DNA from: Siphlonurus alternatus
Lineage: Eukaryota; Arthropoda; Insecta; Ephemeroptera; Siphlonuridae
NCBI GenBank assembly: GCA_949825025.1
Contig: OX463781.1
Location: forward strand, 36,659,537 to 36,723,536
Direction: 5' to 3'
DNA: 64,000 nt
Shown: piece by piece, positions 1-9,907 of the stretch
Numbering within the stretch: the stretch's first letter is position 1
How the letters are laid out: each line of letters begins with the position of its first letter
The notes under the pieces: generated by a model
What the model was told of the DNA's origin: nothing
Database searches by the model: none
The model's input: only the letters and a program-made list of their open reading frames with translations
Made by a program: the position numbers and the translations under genes

Positions 1-780
1 AGTGAAACCATCATCATACTGCAAGTGAAGAAGTGTGTCTGGGATACTTTGTCTCTGAAAAATTTCGATAAATCCCGAATAAAAATTTAATTCACAATTT
101 CAACTCGATTATTAAGAAAGAAGGATATGGTGGGTAGCCGTTGACCCTCAGGGTTGCGTCGGGGAAAAAGTTAAATTTATTTCCGAGTTTCAGAGGGGTT
201 AATAAACACTTGAAAATTTAATTTTTTTATTTTAGCACAATTTTTTAAGGAAAATAGATTTTAGGGGTAGGTTTTCACCCTCAGATGTATGTCAGGAAGA
301 AAATCTAAAATTATTTCCGACTTCAGTATGTAGGGTCGATTACCCCTTGAAAATTAATTTCATAATATTAGCACAATTTTTAAGGAAAATGGATTTTAGG
401 TGTAGGTTTCCACCCTCAGATGTACGTCGGGAAGAAAGTCTAAAATTATTTCCGACTTCAGTAGGGTCGATTACCCCTTGAAAATTAATTTCATAATTTT
501 AGCACAATTTTTAAGAAAAATTGATTTTCGGGGTAGTTCTCCACCCTCAGGGGTGCGTCGGGGAGAAAATCTAAAATTATTTCCGAGTGCAGTAGGGTCG
601 ATTGCCCCTTGAAAATTAATTTCATAATTTTAGCACAATTTGTAAGGAAAATTGTTTTTCGGGGTAGTTCTCCACCCTCAGGGGTGCGTCGGGGAGAAAA
701 TCTAAAATTATTTCCAAGTTTTTAGAAGGGTCGATTACACCTTGAAAATTAATTTCATACTTTTATCCCAATCAGTAAGA
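1..780. repeat. Tandem repeat, unit about 130 bp, about six copies
   Basis: The motif caccctcag recurs at about 277, 410, 541 and 671 (with a diverged gaccctcag near 145), each followed by gTGCGTCgGG-like sequence, then taaaattattTCCgag, GGGTCGATtaccccttg and aatttcataatttt-AGCACAATTT. Period is 130-133 bp. Copies are more alike toward the right end. The array is cut by the window start, so its full size is unknown. Satellite or expanded minisatellite; no coding potential seen. Confidence 0.85.
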
Positions 781-1019
781 AAAATTAACAATAATTTAAT
801 ATCATATGGATCGACATAAATATACATATTATGAATATATACCACGCGCGCGCCGCGCGCAAGACTCTATTTAAAGCAAATGACACGGTGTATGGTCACA
901 TTTATCTGTTATTTTATTTATTAAGACTAATATTTAACTTTATTATGATAATTAAAAATTTGCAATTGGATAATATTATATAATCACGTAAATTAACTCA
1001 GGAATGATATGTTGTTCCT

Positions 1020-1210
1020 ATACTGTCATGAACAGCTAGCCGCATTCTAGTAGTTCACACTTTTGGCCGCTAGAGGGCTGAATTTGGTTGCGTTCGCGAA
1101 TACCCAAATAAACCACACATTAGTATGGAAGAGCAATATCCAAGTTGTCTACGACGTCGTCTATCAACCAAAAGGTCCGAGTTCGATTCCCGACGGACCC
1201 AATTTTTTTA
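1020..1210 (+). repeat. tRNA-like 3' half (box B-like), probable SINE remnant
   Basis: Sequence at 1163-1200 contains GAGTTCGATTCCC, close to the RNA polymerase III box B, set in a hairpin GGTCCG...CGGACC followed by a T run. No convincing box A or full cloverleaf is found upstream, so this is more likely a SINE or pseudo-tRNA than a working tRNA gene. Confidence 0.35.
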
Positions 1211-1305
1211 TTTGGTAATCTTGTAGTCCTCATTCTAAAAGACCCTAAACTTCTTTAATATAAATTTTAAGATGAATAAATTTATAATTGGCAAGTGAAA
1301 ATTAG

Positions 1306-1440
1306 GGAACTTCCCCGAGGGATGTCCACAGGACGTCCGCAGGGACGTCCTTTTTTGATGGACATGGGGGATGTCCTTGGGGACATCCAATAGGGACCTT
1401 AGAGGGATGTCCCCGGGGCGTCCCGGGGACGTCCATGTGG
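1306..1440. repeat. Cluster of GGGACGTCC / GGGATGTCC motifs
   Basis: About ten copies of the 9-bp near-palindrome GGGAYGTCC or its partner GGACATCC lie within 135 bp, spaced irregularly by 0-10 bp. The cluster is far GC-richer than its surroundings. A reading frame on the minus strand across it is a by-product of the repeat. Confidence 0.6.
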
Positions 1441-1999
1441 TCACTGGGTAATAATCATCACTTAATTGAAATTGAAGCTTAATTGTTGTGCTTTCTTAAA
1501 GGTAGCATTATAATTTTTAACAATTATGCTTTGTAAGATAATAAATTACTAGCGCTTTTGAACATTATTACGAAATATAATTCTTTATATATACCAATGT
1601 ACAACATGCACACTTCAATTATAAATTAAAATAATATACTCATTAAGTCATGGGTATAATATTGTAGGTTCAAAAAAAGTTTATCTACACAAAAATAACA
1701 AGTTTGACTATGTGGGAGGTACGGTGCAGTGCGCTTGACCAGGTCTCGTCAGATCACTGAAGTCAAAAGCAACGCCGAGCGTGGTTATATAGCAGTTGGA
1801 TGAGTGACCATTTTCAACAGAAAATACATTATCCACCCAGGGGTAAAAAATCATTGCGCTTTTCCACTATGTGGTTCCCCTGGCTTTGGACCATTGCACT
1901 TCCGATTCATGATTCATTGACAAAAGCTCTAGCGACCATCCTGGCTGAGGTTTCCACGTTTCCCTCAGTCACAGGTAAATTACGGGAAGAATTGCAATT

Positions 2000-2053
2000 C
2001 AAGGATATTGTATGTATAACATACAAAATCCTTACACACATACAAAATCCTTG
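2000..2053. mobile_element. 54-bp hAT-type micro-element with 8-bp target duplication
   Basis: Begins CAAGGATATTGTATGTA and ends TACAAAATCCTTG, so the termini are inverted. It is flanked on both sides by TTGCAATT (1992-1999 and 2054-2061). The same termini bound the 243-bp element at 21637-21879. An 8-bp duplication is characteristic of hAT transposons. With 54 bp it is near the lower limit for a mobilised unit. Confidence 0.8.
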
Positions 2054-2063
2054 TTGCAATTAA

Positions 2064-4497
2064 AGTAAAGTGCGCGCCAGAAAAAAAAGTTGAGTTAGTA
2101 TTTTCTAAAAATAGTTCAAGTAGTCCTCCATATCAAACCAAAATTCAAAAAATTCTATCTCAAAATAGGGATCGGCGATAGTGAAAAAAGTATCGATACT
2201 TTTTATATCGAGTACTTTAAAAAGTATTTATACTCATCAATACTATCGGCTCAAAATATATCGATATTTCGATATATCGGAAAATATCGGCGGTAATTTT
2301 AAAAAGATTAAAATTCAGCATATTTTTTAGCTTCTGGGGGGGGGGGGGGTAAAAATACATTTTTCTTTTCATGTAGTAAATATTACCAACATTTATTTTT
2401 TATGTACGTTATATATAATCATTTTAAAAAAAATACACAACAAGTTTTCAAGTATTCCGCCATCTTGAAAATACTAACCTGTACCTGTGTACTCTATGTA
2501 TATATAAATGAATAATTTATTGTAATACTTTTGCGGATATATCGGTGAAAGTATTTAGTATAAATCATTCCTACTATAGCTTATAGCTTATATATATATA
2601 TTAGCTAGCTAGCTAGAGGCTACACTATAATCTGCCAAAGCCAATTAAGTATATACTCTCGACTCTCGAGCCAATAGTAAGTAAAACTATCGGAGGTATT
2701 GAGTGCCACTGCCAGCTAGTGGAAACCATCTTTTAGTAGTAAATGGCCAATCGCGTATTTTCGATCAATTAACGAGTAGATTTTCGTATTGGAAAAAGAA
2801 TTTAAAAACGCATAGTATCGAACTCATGGACGAAAACCAATTAAATTAATAAATACTTTTTTGTCTTGCCTTGGTTTTTGATTACCGCGACTACCGCGAG
2901 TGACTTTTGCATGCATTTTTTGATAAATAGTATCGGCCGCGATACTCATAATTTAGTATCGAATACCCGATAATTATCGGCTTAGAAAAGTACTCGATAG
3001 TATCGATATATCGCCAGAAAAGTATCGGGTATCGAGTAGTATCGAAAAATATCGCCGATCCCTATCTCAAATAGGTTTGCCAGAAAAAAATTCCAAAGTC
3101 AGAGTGAACGCGTTGCTTAACATGGGGCCTTACCTGACAAAAAAAAACTCGAATATCTCGAAAAACTACACTGTTAGGTGGTATGAAAAAAATATAGTGA
3201 CGTTATATGACCTAAGCTTTAACCAAAAACTGCATGATTAAAAAAAATTTGATTCCATTTTTCCGTAAAAAATCTTATGGGAATTAACATGAGATAGATT
3301 TTCTTGATTTTTTAACGGAAAAATGGATTCGAGATGTAACGGACCCTGACACCCTCCTCTCACTGTAGAAGTTGGCCTGTTGCGCGAGCCACCCTAGCTT
3401 GGTCGGACTCGGCCTGGGGGTTGAGAGGAGAATATCATGGCCGTTTATAACTCAACTAACTTGTCACTTGAATAATAGAAATATTAATCTTGTTACCTTC
3501 TAACGATTTGTCTTATTTAAATTTAGTGGAAACAGGAAAAAGTTGAATTGATAAGAAATAGTTTATTATTATGGTAAACCAATTTATGACTTTTATTAAT
3601 TAAATGCAACAGACTACAGAATTTAATATGAAATGTGGCCAGTTTACTATTGTAGGAAAATGTTAATAAATGTTTGGTGCACAAACTTACAAGACGATCG
3701 CAGGCGATGTAGAAATTTATCACTGTAGCACACACCCATGAATGCAACTCGCGTGCAGCGTGTTGTCACCGATGCACTATAGCGGCTGTAACTCCCAGCC
3801 AGCAAGGGATTGACCAGCCGTGACACAATACGACAAGCGCGTGCTGAACTTACGCACTTGTGAACTGCTGATAGACGACTGGCCCCGAGTCGATGGCTGC
3901 ATGCACCTTTGTCGACTGGAACATACCGGCCAACTTAACCTTTGGAACTTTTAGTGACGATTTACATATATTGATTTTTATACTGATTTTAGTAAAATTT
4001 ACTAGGTCATATATTATATAATAATATAAGTTCTTTTTGACAGTAAAAAATAAATACATTAAATATTATTGTGAATTATTAATATTATAATTATTAAATA
4101 CAGGGAATTTAATATGGTCAAATTTATAATTATGTTATTATTAAAAAAAAAAACAATTTGACAAATAAATATCGGGGGTATAATGATAAATTTAAATGCA
4201 ATAAAAATAGAGTTGTTATAGAGAGAATTTTTTTAAATCGGTTTTTGTTTAAAGCTTGGGTCATAGAACATAACTATATTTTTTTCATACCATCTAACGG
4301 TGTATTTTTTCGAGATATTCGAGGATTTTTGTCAGGTAAGGCCCCATGTTAAGCAACGCGTTCACTCTGACTTTGGAATTTTTTTCTGGCAAACCTATTT
4401 GAGATAGAATTTTTTGAATTTTGGTTTGCTATGGAGGACTACTTGAACTATTTTTAGAAAATACTAACTCAACTTTTTTTCTGGCGCGCACTTTACT
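2064..4497. mobile_element. TTAA-flanked element with about 300-bp terminal inverted repeats
   Basis: Left end AGTAAAGTGCGCGCCAG; the right end is its inverse, and the arms stay complementary for about 300 bp (2064-2165 plus 3073-3240 against about 4215-4497) once the internal hAT insertion is removed. TTAA flanks both ends (2060-2063 and 4498-4501). TTAA target use is typical of piggyBac elements, but these termini do not start CCC, so the superfamily is left open. No transposase frame survives in the middle. Non-autonomous. Confidence 0.8.
2166..3064. mobile_element. hAT-type non-autonomous element (TAGGGATCGGCGATA termini)
   Basis: 899 bp with 15-bp perfect inverted ends TAGGGATCGGCGATA, extended as an imperfect repeat rich in TATCGATA and TCGAGTA. 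Flanked by 8 bp TCTCAAAA (2158-2165) and TCTCAAAT (3065-3072), one mismatch. Its excision restores the left arm of the TTAA element exactly, as judged from the right arm. No transposase coding seen. Confidence 0.85.
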
Positions 4498-4501
4498 TTA
4501 A

Positions 4502-4886
4502 GGTAGAGATAACGCCGAACAGCTGATCGACGTAATGCCCTTTGATTAACATGTAAACCTTAGCAAATTGACAAAAATTCTGAAATTTTTTTCAGAGGCA
4601 GATATTAGCGCCTAAAAAACATAGAAAGGATTTCAAAACGATTTAACGAGCCGATTTTTTTTAATTAATTTTTTTAATTTTCAGCATAGGGCTTTCCCAT
4701 GGAGAGACAAACTAAAAAATTAATTTAAAAAAATCGGCTCGTTAAATGTTTTTGAAACTTTTGCTATGGCTTTTAGGCACTAATATCTGCCTCTCAAAAA
4801 AATTTCAGAATTTTTGTCAATTTGCTAAGGTTTACATGTTAATCAAAGGGGATTACGTCGAACAGCTGTTTGACGTTATCTCTACC
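4502..4886. mobile_element. Foldback MITE with TTAA target duplication
   Basis: 385 bp built almost entirely of two complementary arms of about 185 bp: GGTAGAGATAACG...AACAGCTG at the left and its inverse at the right, with TTAA at 4498-4501 and 4887-4890. Arms are about 90% identical. It shares its left TTAA with the neighbouring element at 2064-4497, so one of the two used the other's target duplication. A decayed half copy is at 42194-42320. Confidence 0.85.
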
Positions 4887-5079
4887 TTAAGGCCGTGGCC
4901 GCCTCCGTTTCAGAAGAGCCCGCGAACTGCTTACGTTAAGTTAAAGGGTTCGGGGTTTCAAAGTAGTAGGTAATTAGATTATTTAATAAATAGCAGTAAA
5001 ATATAACCAAATACGGGGGTTTGATTAAAAAATTGCTTCTTCTTTATTTTATTACTTTCTTTTCAATTTTTTTTTTTTT

Positions 5080-5472
5080 TTTTACTACAAGGACACACCC
5101 CTAAGAGCTTACAGCTCGTGGCGGGGTAATGGGTAGGGATAAAGTAGGAAAAGGATGGCAGCCCACGGCTTGTTACGCATCCCAGCATTTACTGAGGTGA
5201 GACTGAATAAAGGAATCGTGGAAAACCTCAGTCAGGACGGACACCTCTATACTTTTTATCAATGGACGACCAAAGTGATGTCCAAAGCCTGGGAAACCAC
5301 ACACAAGTGCATCACTGCACTGGGTGGAAAGAGAGAAGAATTTACCGAGTAGCGTAATTTCTACTTAAAACGGTCACACATCCAAGTACTAACCACGCGC
5401 GACGCAGCCTGACTTCGGTGCTCTAACGAGAACCGGTCGAATCAATGCACTGCGCCACGCTCGACCTACATA
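5080..5472 (-). mobile_element. 5S rRNA-derived SINE, tail type B
   Basis: On the minus strand the head reads GCGTGGCGCAGTGCATTGA..., GTTAGAGCACCGAAGTCAGG and then CGTGGTTAGTACTTGGATG followed by tGTGACC, which is close to the 3' half of 5S rRNA. The remainder resembles the copy at 16857-17235 (CCATTGAT..., GTCCGTCCTGACTGAGG, CCTTTTCC...ATCCCTA) and differs from the type A tail. It sits beside the split SINE in opposite orientation. Confidence 0.8.
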
Positions 5473-5529
5473 TTTGCTACATCCTTCTTTTCTAATTAAT
5501 TAATTATTATTTGAAAATCATAAAAATTA

Positions 5530-6028
5530 CAGGGATCGGATGCAGATGCAAGATGCACACGGATGCGCAAAAATAGGCTTGCATCCGCATCCGTGCATCC
5601 CAGATGCACAGGGAAAAATGAATGCATGCATCCCAGATGCATGACAAATAAATTTGCATCCATTTAACACTTTTTTTTCTCTTTTTTTTTCAGGTTTTTT
5701 GCTAATGGCCTCTAAATAAATCTTTAACACGAGGCATTTTTTTTTAAATTTATTTGCCACTTGTCGTTTAAAATTGCAAGAAACAAAGTGCATTATAAAA
5801 ACCAAAGATCGGATGCAGATGCAAGATGCATACGAATGCGCAAAAATGGGCTTGCATCCGTGCATCCCAGATGCACGGGAAAAAATTAATGCATCCGGAT
5901 GCGCATCCCAGATACATGAGAAATAAATTTGCATCTGGATGCGCATCCATGGATGCACGAAAAATTAATTTGCATCCGGATGCGCATCTCGGATGCATGA
6001 AAAAAACGCGTGCATCCGGTCCCTGACA
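5530..6028. repeat. GATGCA-rich repetitive element with CAGGGA-CGGATGCA ends
   Basis: Starts CAGGGATCGGATGCAGATGC and ends with the inverse of CAGGGACCGGATGCA. The interior carries many copies of GGATGCGCATCC and GATGCA in both directions, and a second internal copy of the start at about 5813. Termini resemble hAT ends, but no matching 8-bp flank was found, so this may be a recombined element. The reading frames across it on both strands are repeat artefacts. Confidence 0.6.
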
Positions 6029-6369
6029 ATATATTATATGCCTGCTTCAGAACAAATTGTTTCAACTCGATCAGCTCACGCTGGGTCGCTGGCTCGCCCA
6101 GATGGATATATAAAGTAATTAAAGATCATTTATTTATTTAATGACAAAACGATTTCAAGTTTCATGTGATGTCGCAGGCATCAGCGCATTGTACAGAGAC
6201 GAAAGGCGAGTAGTTTTAATTTAAGGAGTGAGTCGAGTATAAATAAATAAAACAATTTTAAAACGCCATTATATAATGTAATAAAATACATTAAAAACGA
6301 GTTTTATTCATAGTCCAAGTAAATGAAGAAGATTCTTAAAAAAAACTGCTCATTCAGAGCATTAATTTA

Positions 6370-7240
6370 GACCAAAAGAATCAAAACCCTGAAACTCCTT
6401 GGAGTCACTATTTCTAATAATTTCAAGTGGAATATTCAGACAGAAATTTATCGTTAGAAGGCCATGAATATACTGGGGATGATTTCAAGGAGTTTCAGGG
6501 GTGGCAAAGTTAAACCAACTAGGATGCTCTACCTGACTTTGGTTAGATCTGTCATGCTGTATGGTACGCCTGCTTGGCACCCTACATCAGCTTGTAATAT
6601 TGATAAACTAGAGCAAGTGCAAAGTAGAGCAACTAGAATGATCTTGGGACATCGCAAGTTTGACAAGTGTGATGAGAGGGAGGCTCTCGTCTTGTGCAGT
6701 GCAATATTCCCTCAATAAGAGCTATGCTGGAGAGAACTGATCTCTCTTTCTTTAAAAAAATGTCTGTCAGGTGTTTATGAGTTTCAGGTTTTTGGACCCA
6801 ATAGAGTTTCTGTCATTACTCGAAGGGAAGGTATGAGAGGGTCTGGGACTGTGCTTTCCACTCCCTATAGCTACTCTAGTGCATACCTTTCTTCTCTTTT
6901 CCCAAGAGTTGTGAAAGCGTACAATGCATTACCTGATTGTGATAAGGATATGGATTTGTTATCAACATGGAATAACGTTACTTATTTTCATTGTATATAT
7001 TGTTATTTATGTTCACATGTTTAACATGTTTTATTTGTGTTTATTTTTGTATTGTTTTCTAATTTGACGAAGTAGTTTTATTTTCTAATTTTATGTGTTG
7101 GGTGACTGATCACTCTTTTGTGCATGGGTTATGCCTTTTTTTGTCACCCTTTGAGCTATTTATTTTAACTGGTCAATACTGTTGCACCTAATGTTGTATT
7201 GCATTTCATTTTGCTCAATAAACAGTTATTATTATTATTA
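6370..7240 (+). mobile_element. LINE (non-LTR retrotransposon) 3' fragment, decayed
   Basis: Translation gives KLLGVTISNNFKWNIQTEIY (then a stop), NILGMISRSF..., TLVRSVMLYGTPAWHP and IDKLEQVQSRATRMI, the block that follows the reverse transcriptase in CR1/Jockey-like LINEs. A frame break follows, then SSLFPRVVKAYNALPD, the usual C-terminus. It ends with CAATAAACAGTTATTATTATT, a short 3' microsatellite. 5' truncated and carrying stops, hence dead. Confidence 0.8.
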
Positions 7241-7304
7241 AAATTAAAATTTTTGATTGAAAAATAATAATAGCTTTTTTTGTACAGGGCATGACGTGTT
7301 TAAA

Positions 7305-7515
7305 TATGTAAAAAAAAATAATAATATCATAAAAATATTAGGCCTGTTCGTAAATACACAATCAGAAATAATCGATTTTTATTGCATGTCCTTATATAAT
7401 TATGTTCCATGTACAGAAGGCAGAAGGTTCGTCAATAAAAATCGATTCTTTCTGATTGTATAATATATTTATGAACAGCCTAATATTTTTATGATAGTAA
7501 TTTTTTTACCGATGT
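7305..7515. mobile_element. Palindromic MITE, termini GGCCTGTTCGTAAAT
   Basis: Inverted arms ATCATAAAAATATTAGGCCT...GTTCGTAAAT (7327-7355) and the reverse at 7466-7495. A second member with the same GG(C/T)CTGTTCGTAAAT ends is at 43109-43222. No coding capacity. Confidence 0.65.
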
Positions 7516-7589
7516 ATCCTTATTTTGTTATTAATAAAGATATAATATATATATAATATAATACGATGATTTTTCAACAGCACATGATT

Positions 7590-7880
7590 ATATGATCGAT
7601 GAAGCGTTTAAAGATACGTACACCTCGTCTGTCACTGCTAGATCTGTCACTCATGTCCCATCTGTTTCATCCTATATATACGAGCAAGTGGAGGATCCCT
7701 CCTCGCTGCGGCGTCAGATGGTGGATGGCTCGCTGTGTGACCTGATACCATCTCGTACATTGTCAACATTCGCCTGCCGTCATCGACTTTCTGATACGGT
7801 GTCGGGTTTCACATGATGCAGCCACCAAACGTCAGATATGCCCCGTATCTTCAAGGCTGCATGTAGTATTTTGTATACAA
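7590..7880. other. GC-richer single-copy island 3' of Pax6, unassigned
   Basis: About 290 bp with markedly higher GC than the flanks and no repeat signature. A 74-codon frame at 7592-7816 (+) covers most of it but resembles no family I know. Could be a distal regulatory element of Pax6 (about 2 kb beyond the poly(A) signal) or an exon of a neighbouring gene. Confidence 0.3.
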
Positions 7881-8434
7881 ACCACCTGCCTCATGTGTCT
7901 CCTCTCTTTTTTTTATTTTTATTTTTTTTTAGCAACAGGTCAAAAATATATACATGATGGACAGAGATTTTTAGTTTAATTAACAGTCAAATTGTAAGTA
8001 ATTGATATATAAGTACACGGAGTAAATTGCAGAAACATTGTCAGAAATTTTAATTCGTCTTTTGTTATCTTGGTCAAGTAATATATATTTTGAGAATACA
8101 TGACACAATGCGTTCTTAATATACTGTTTTAATTTGTAGAATGAAATTTTTATATGTTTATCAAGCAATATAGGGAAAAATGGCTACAAGAAATAAACAA
8201 AAATGGAGTAGTTATAATCATATTTCTTTATATATTGATTTGATTGTTTTTTCCTTCTTTGTAATTTATAGAATATAGATAATGGAAAATTATAAATAAA
8301 TAAAATATTATATTATAAATAATAATAATAATATAGTTTTCAGCGCACGTACTGTATACAATTTTTATACGATTGTTTTTTATTCTGACATTGTGAGATT
8401 ATATACCTTTTTTTTAATTGACATACTATTCAGT
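7881..8434. other. AT-rich spacer
   Basis: Composition is over 75% A+T with T runs (7908-7930) and short AT repeats. I see no gene, repeat family or RNA signature in it. Confidence 0.4.
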
Positions 8435-8442
8435 CTTGGTGA

Positions 8443-8611
8443 CAGGCGCGGATTCAAGGGGGGGGGGGGGGGGCTGGGAGGGCTGCAGCCCCCTCTGAAA
8501 TTTTGGATTTAACATGGGCAATATAGGAATTTCCCCCACTTCAATTTGTTTTTTTAACATTGACGTTATGGAGACAGCCCCTCCCGAAATTTGGTTCTGG
8601 ATCTGAGCCTG
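8443..8611. mobile_element. hAT-type MITE with perfect 8-bp duplication
   Basis: 169 bp, ends CAGGCGCGGATTCAAGG and (inverse) CAGGCTCAGATCCAGAA, flanked by CTTGGTGA at 8435-8442 and 8612-8619. Contains a G run of 15 or more at 8459-8473. A related, more decayed copy occupies about 17940-18078. Confidence 0.85.
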
Positions 8612-8619
8612 CTTGGTGA

Positions 8620-9405
8620 TATAATGTATATATAGTATATAGTGTTCTTTATATTTAAATATTCATTAAAACGCGTGATATTTCAATTATTATATGACCG
8701 CAGATGCAACAAATATCAAGTAATAAAATTTTCCTTCTTTTAAATAGTCTGTTAGTTATAATATAGTTATAATATCATTTCTAATCAGTTGCGTATGGGC
8801 AATTAATATGAGGGGGTTCATTAGGAGCTTATTCAAGCCTATATGCCCAGTATAGGACCTAATATAAATTAAGTGGTCACGCATCAGATCCAGATCACTC
8901 ATGTGCAATGTGCACCTTTAAAATATACCTTATTTGCTCTACCATTTTTCTTATTATAGCTCAAAAAAGACGAAGACTATAATATTATATATGAATAAAA
9001 TGCTCTCCAAATTTGTTTTTAATTATTTTTGTTCAGGGAAAAAATGGAAATCTGCTATTTATAATTTATACATTATTTTAATACATATTTTTACATGACC
9101 AGAAAAATTACAATTGTTAATAAAATGTGTAAATGACATACATGCTTAAATAATTGTTGATCATCATCTAATGCTGAAGAAAGGCTTTACATGAACAAAA
9201 TTATTACTGAAGTGTAGATTAATTCACAATTACAAACGTGTTTTTTTCTTTTTTCAAGTGTATGCTGTGCAAAAGATGTGAAGTATACCGTTTTGATTTT
9301 TTTCGGTAACTTTTTTCGTGTTTTCTAAATAATTTTGAATGTAACGTGAAGCAAGTCATAAATGATGCAAATAGAAATATTTGAAATTTATAAAAAAAGA
9401 TGTAC

Positions 9406-9407
<2 letters not shown>
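8620..9407. other. AT-rich 3' flank without recognisable features
   Basis: Low-complexity AT-rich sequence between the hAT MITE and the AT microsatellite. Short frames are present on both strands but none resembles a protein family. Nothing supportable seen. Confidence 0.4.

Positions 9408-9472
<65 letters not shown>
9408..9472. repeat. (AT)n microsatellite
   Basis: About 32 uninterrupted AT dinucleotides. Confidence 0.98.
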
Positions 9473-9474
<2 letters not shown>

Positions 9475-9783
9475 GAATTAATGTCAGTTCAATAATTAAA
9501 CATTTTATGATGATTATCTTAATAATTAACGTTAAACATTATTAATTATTACATAACCCGTTAATTGTCACAATAAAATATAATGTTTATAATAATTATT
9601 ACATTGCTTTTTATTTGTATTACATGTGCAAAAATTAATTATTTTGGTATTATTTGATTGCAATATTAAAACAAAAAATACAATTAAAAAAAAATAATAA
9701 CACCATAAGATGAAATATTTATAATTATATACTATTTGTTTTGCTTTTTTAAATATAATATAAAAACACCACGATTCACCGAA

Positions 9784-9785
<2 letters not shown>

Positions 9786-9842
<57 letters not shown>
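9786..9842. repeat. (AT)n microsatellite just beyond the Pax6 transcript end
   Basis: About 28 AT dinucleotides, 60 bp beyond the inferred poly(A) signal. Confidence 0.98.
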
Positions 9843-9844
<2 letters not shown>

Positions 9845-9897
9845 ATTTAATTAATATAGTTATTTTTAAATCACTTTTAAAATTTGTGAAGTCTTTG

Positions 9898-9907
9898 TTT
9901 ATTTATT
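9898..9907 (-). terminator. Pax6 polyadenylation signal (overlapping AATAAA x2)
   Basis: On the minus strand the sequence is AAATAAATAAAC, giving two overlapping canonical AATAAA hexamers about 255 nt after the stop codon. The transition from GC-richer UTR to an AT microsatellite just downstream supports a transcript end near 9880. Confidence 0.55.

Larger units (their letters stand above)
1711..5035 (+). mobile_element. 5S rRNA-derived SINE, split by nested insertions
   Basis: The head at 1711-1800 matches 5S-like sequence (GGTCTCGTCAGATCACTGAAG, then cgTGGTTAtatagcaGTTGGATGaGTGACC), followed by the body (ccCAGGGGTAAAA, CCCCTGGCTTTGGACCATTG, GGCTGAGGTTTCCACGTTTC) to about 1999. The body resumes at 4891 with GGCCGTGGCCGCC and runs to the tail near 5035 (GTTTCAAAGTAGTAgGTAAT). 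Positions 2000-4890 are later insertions. Compared with the intact copy at 57814-58219 the two halves join with only small changes, the host site being ...TTGCAATTAAGGCC.... Confidence 0.85.

Noticed and set aside
1235..1444. Minus-strand frame with repeated DIP/DVP motifs
   Set aside because: Generated by the GGGAYGTCC motif cluster; no start context, intron signals or homology.
5527..6026. Met/His/Ala/Cys-rich frames on both strands resembling a small repetitive protein
   Set aside because: They are frames across GATGCA repeats bounded by transposon-like ends; both strands are open because of the repeat.
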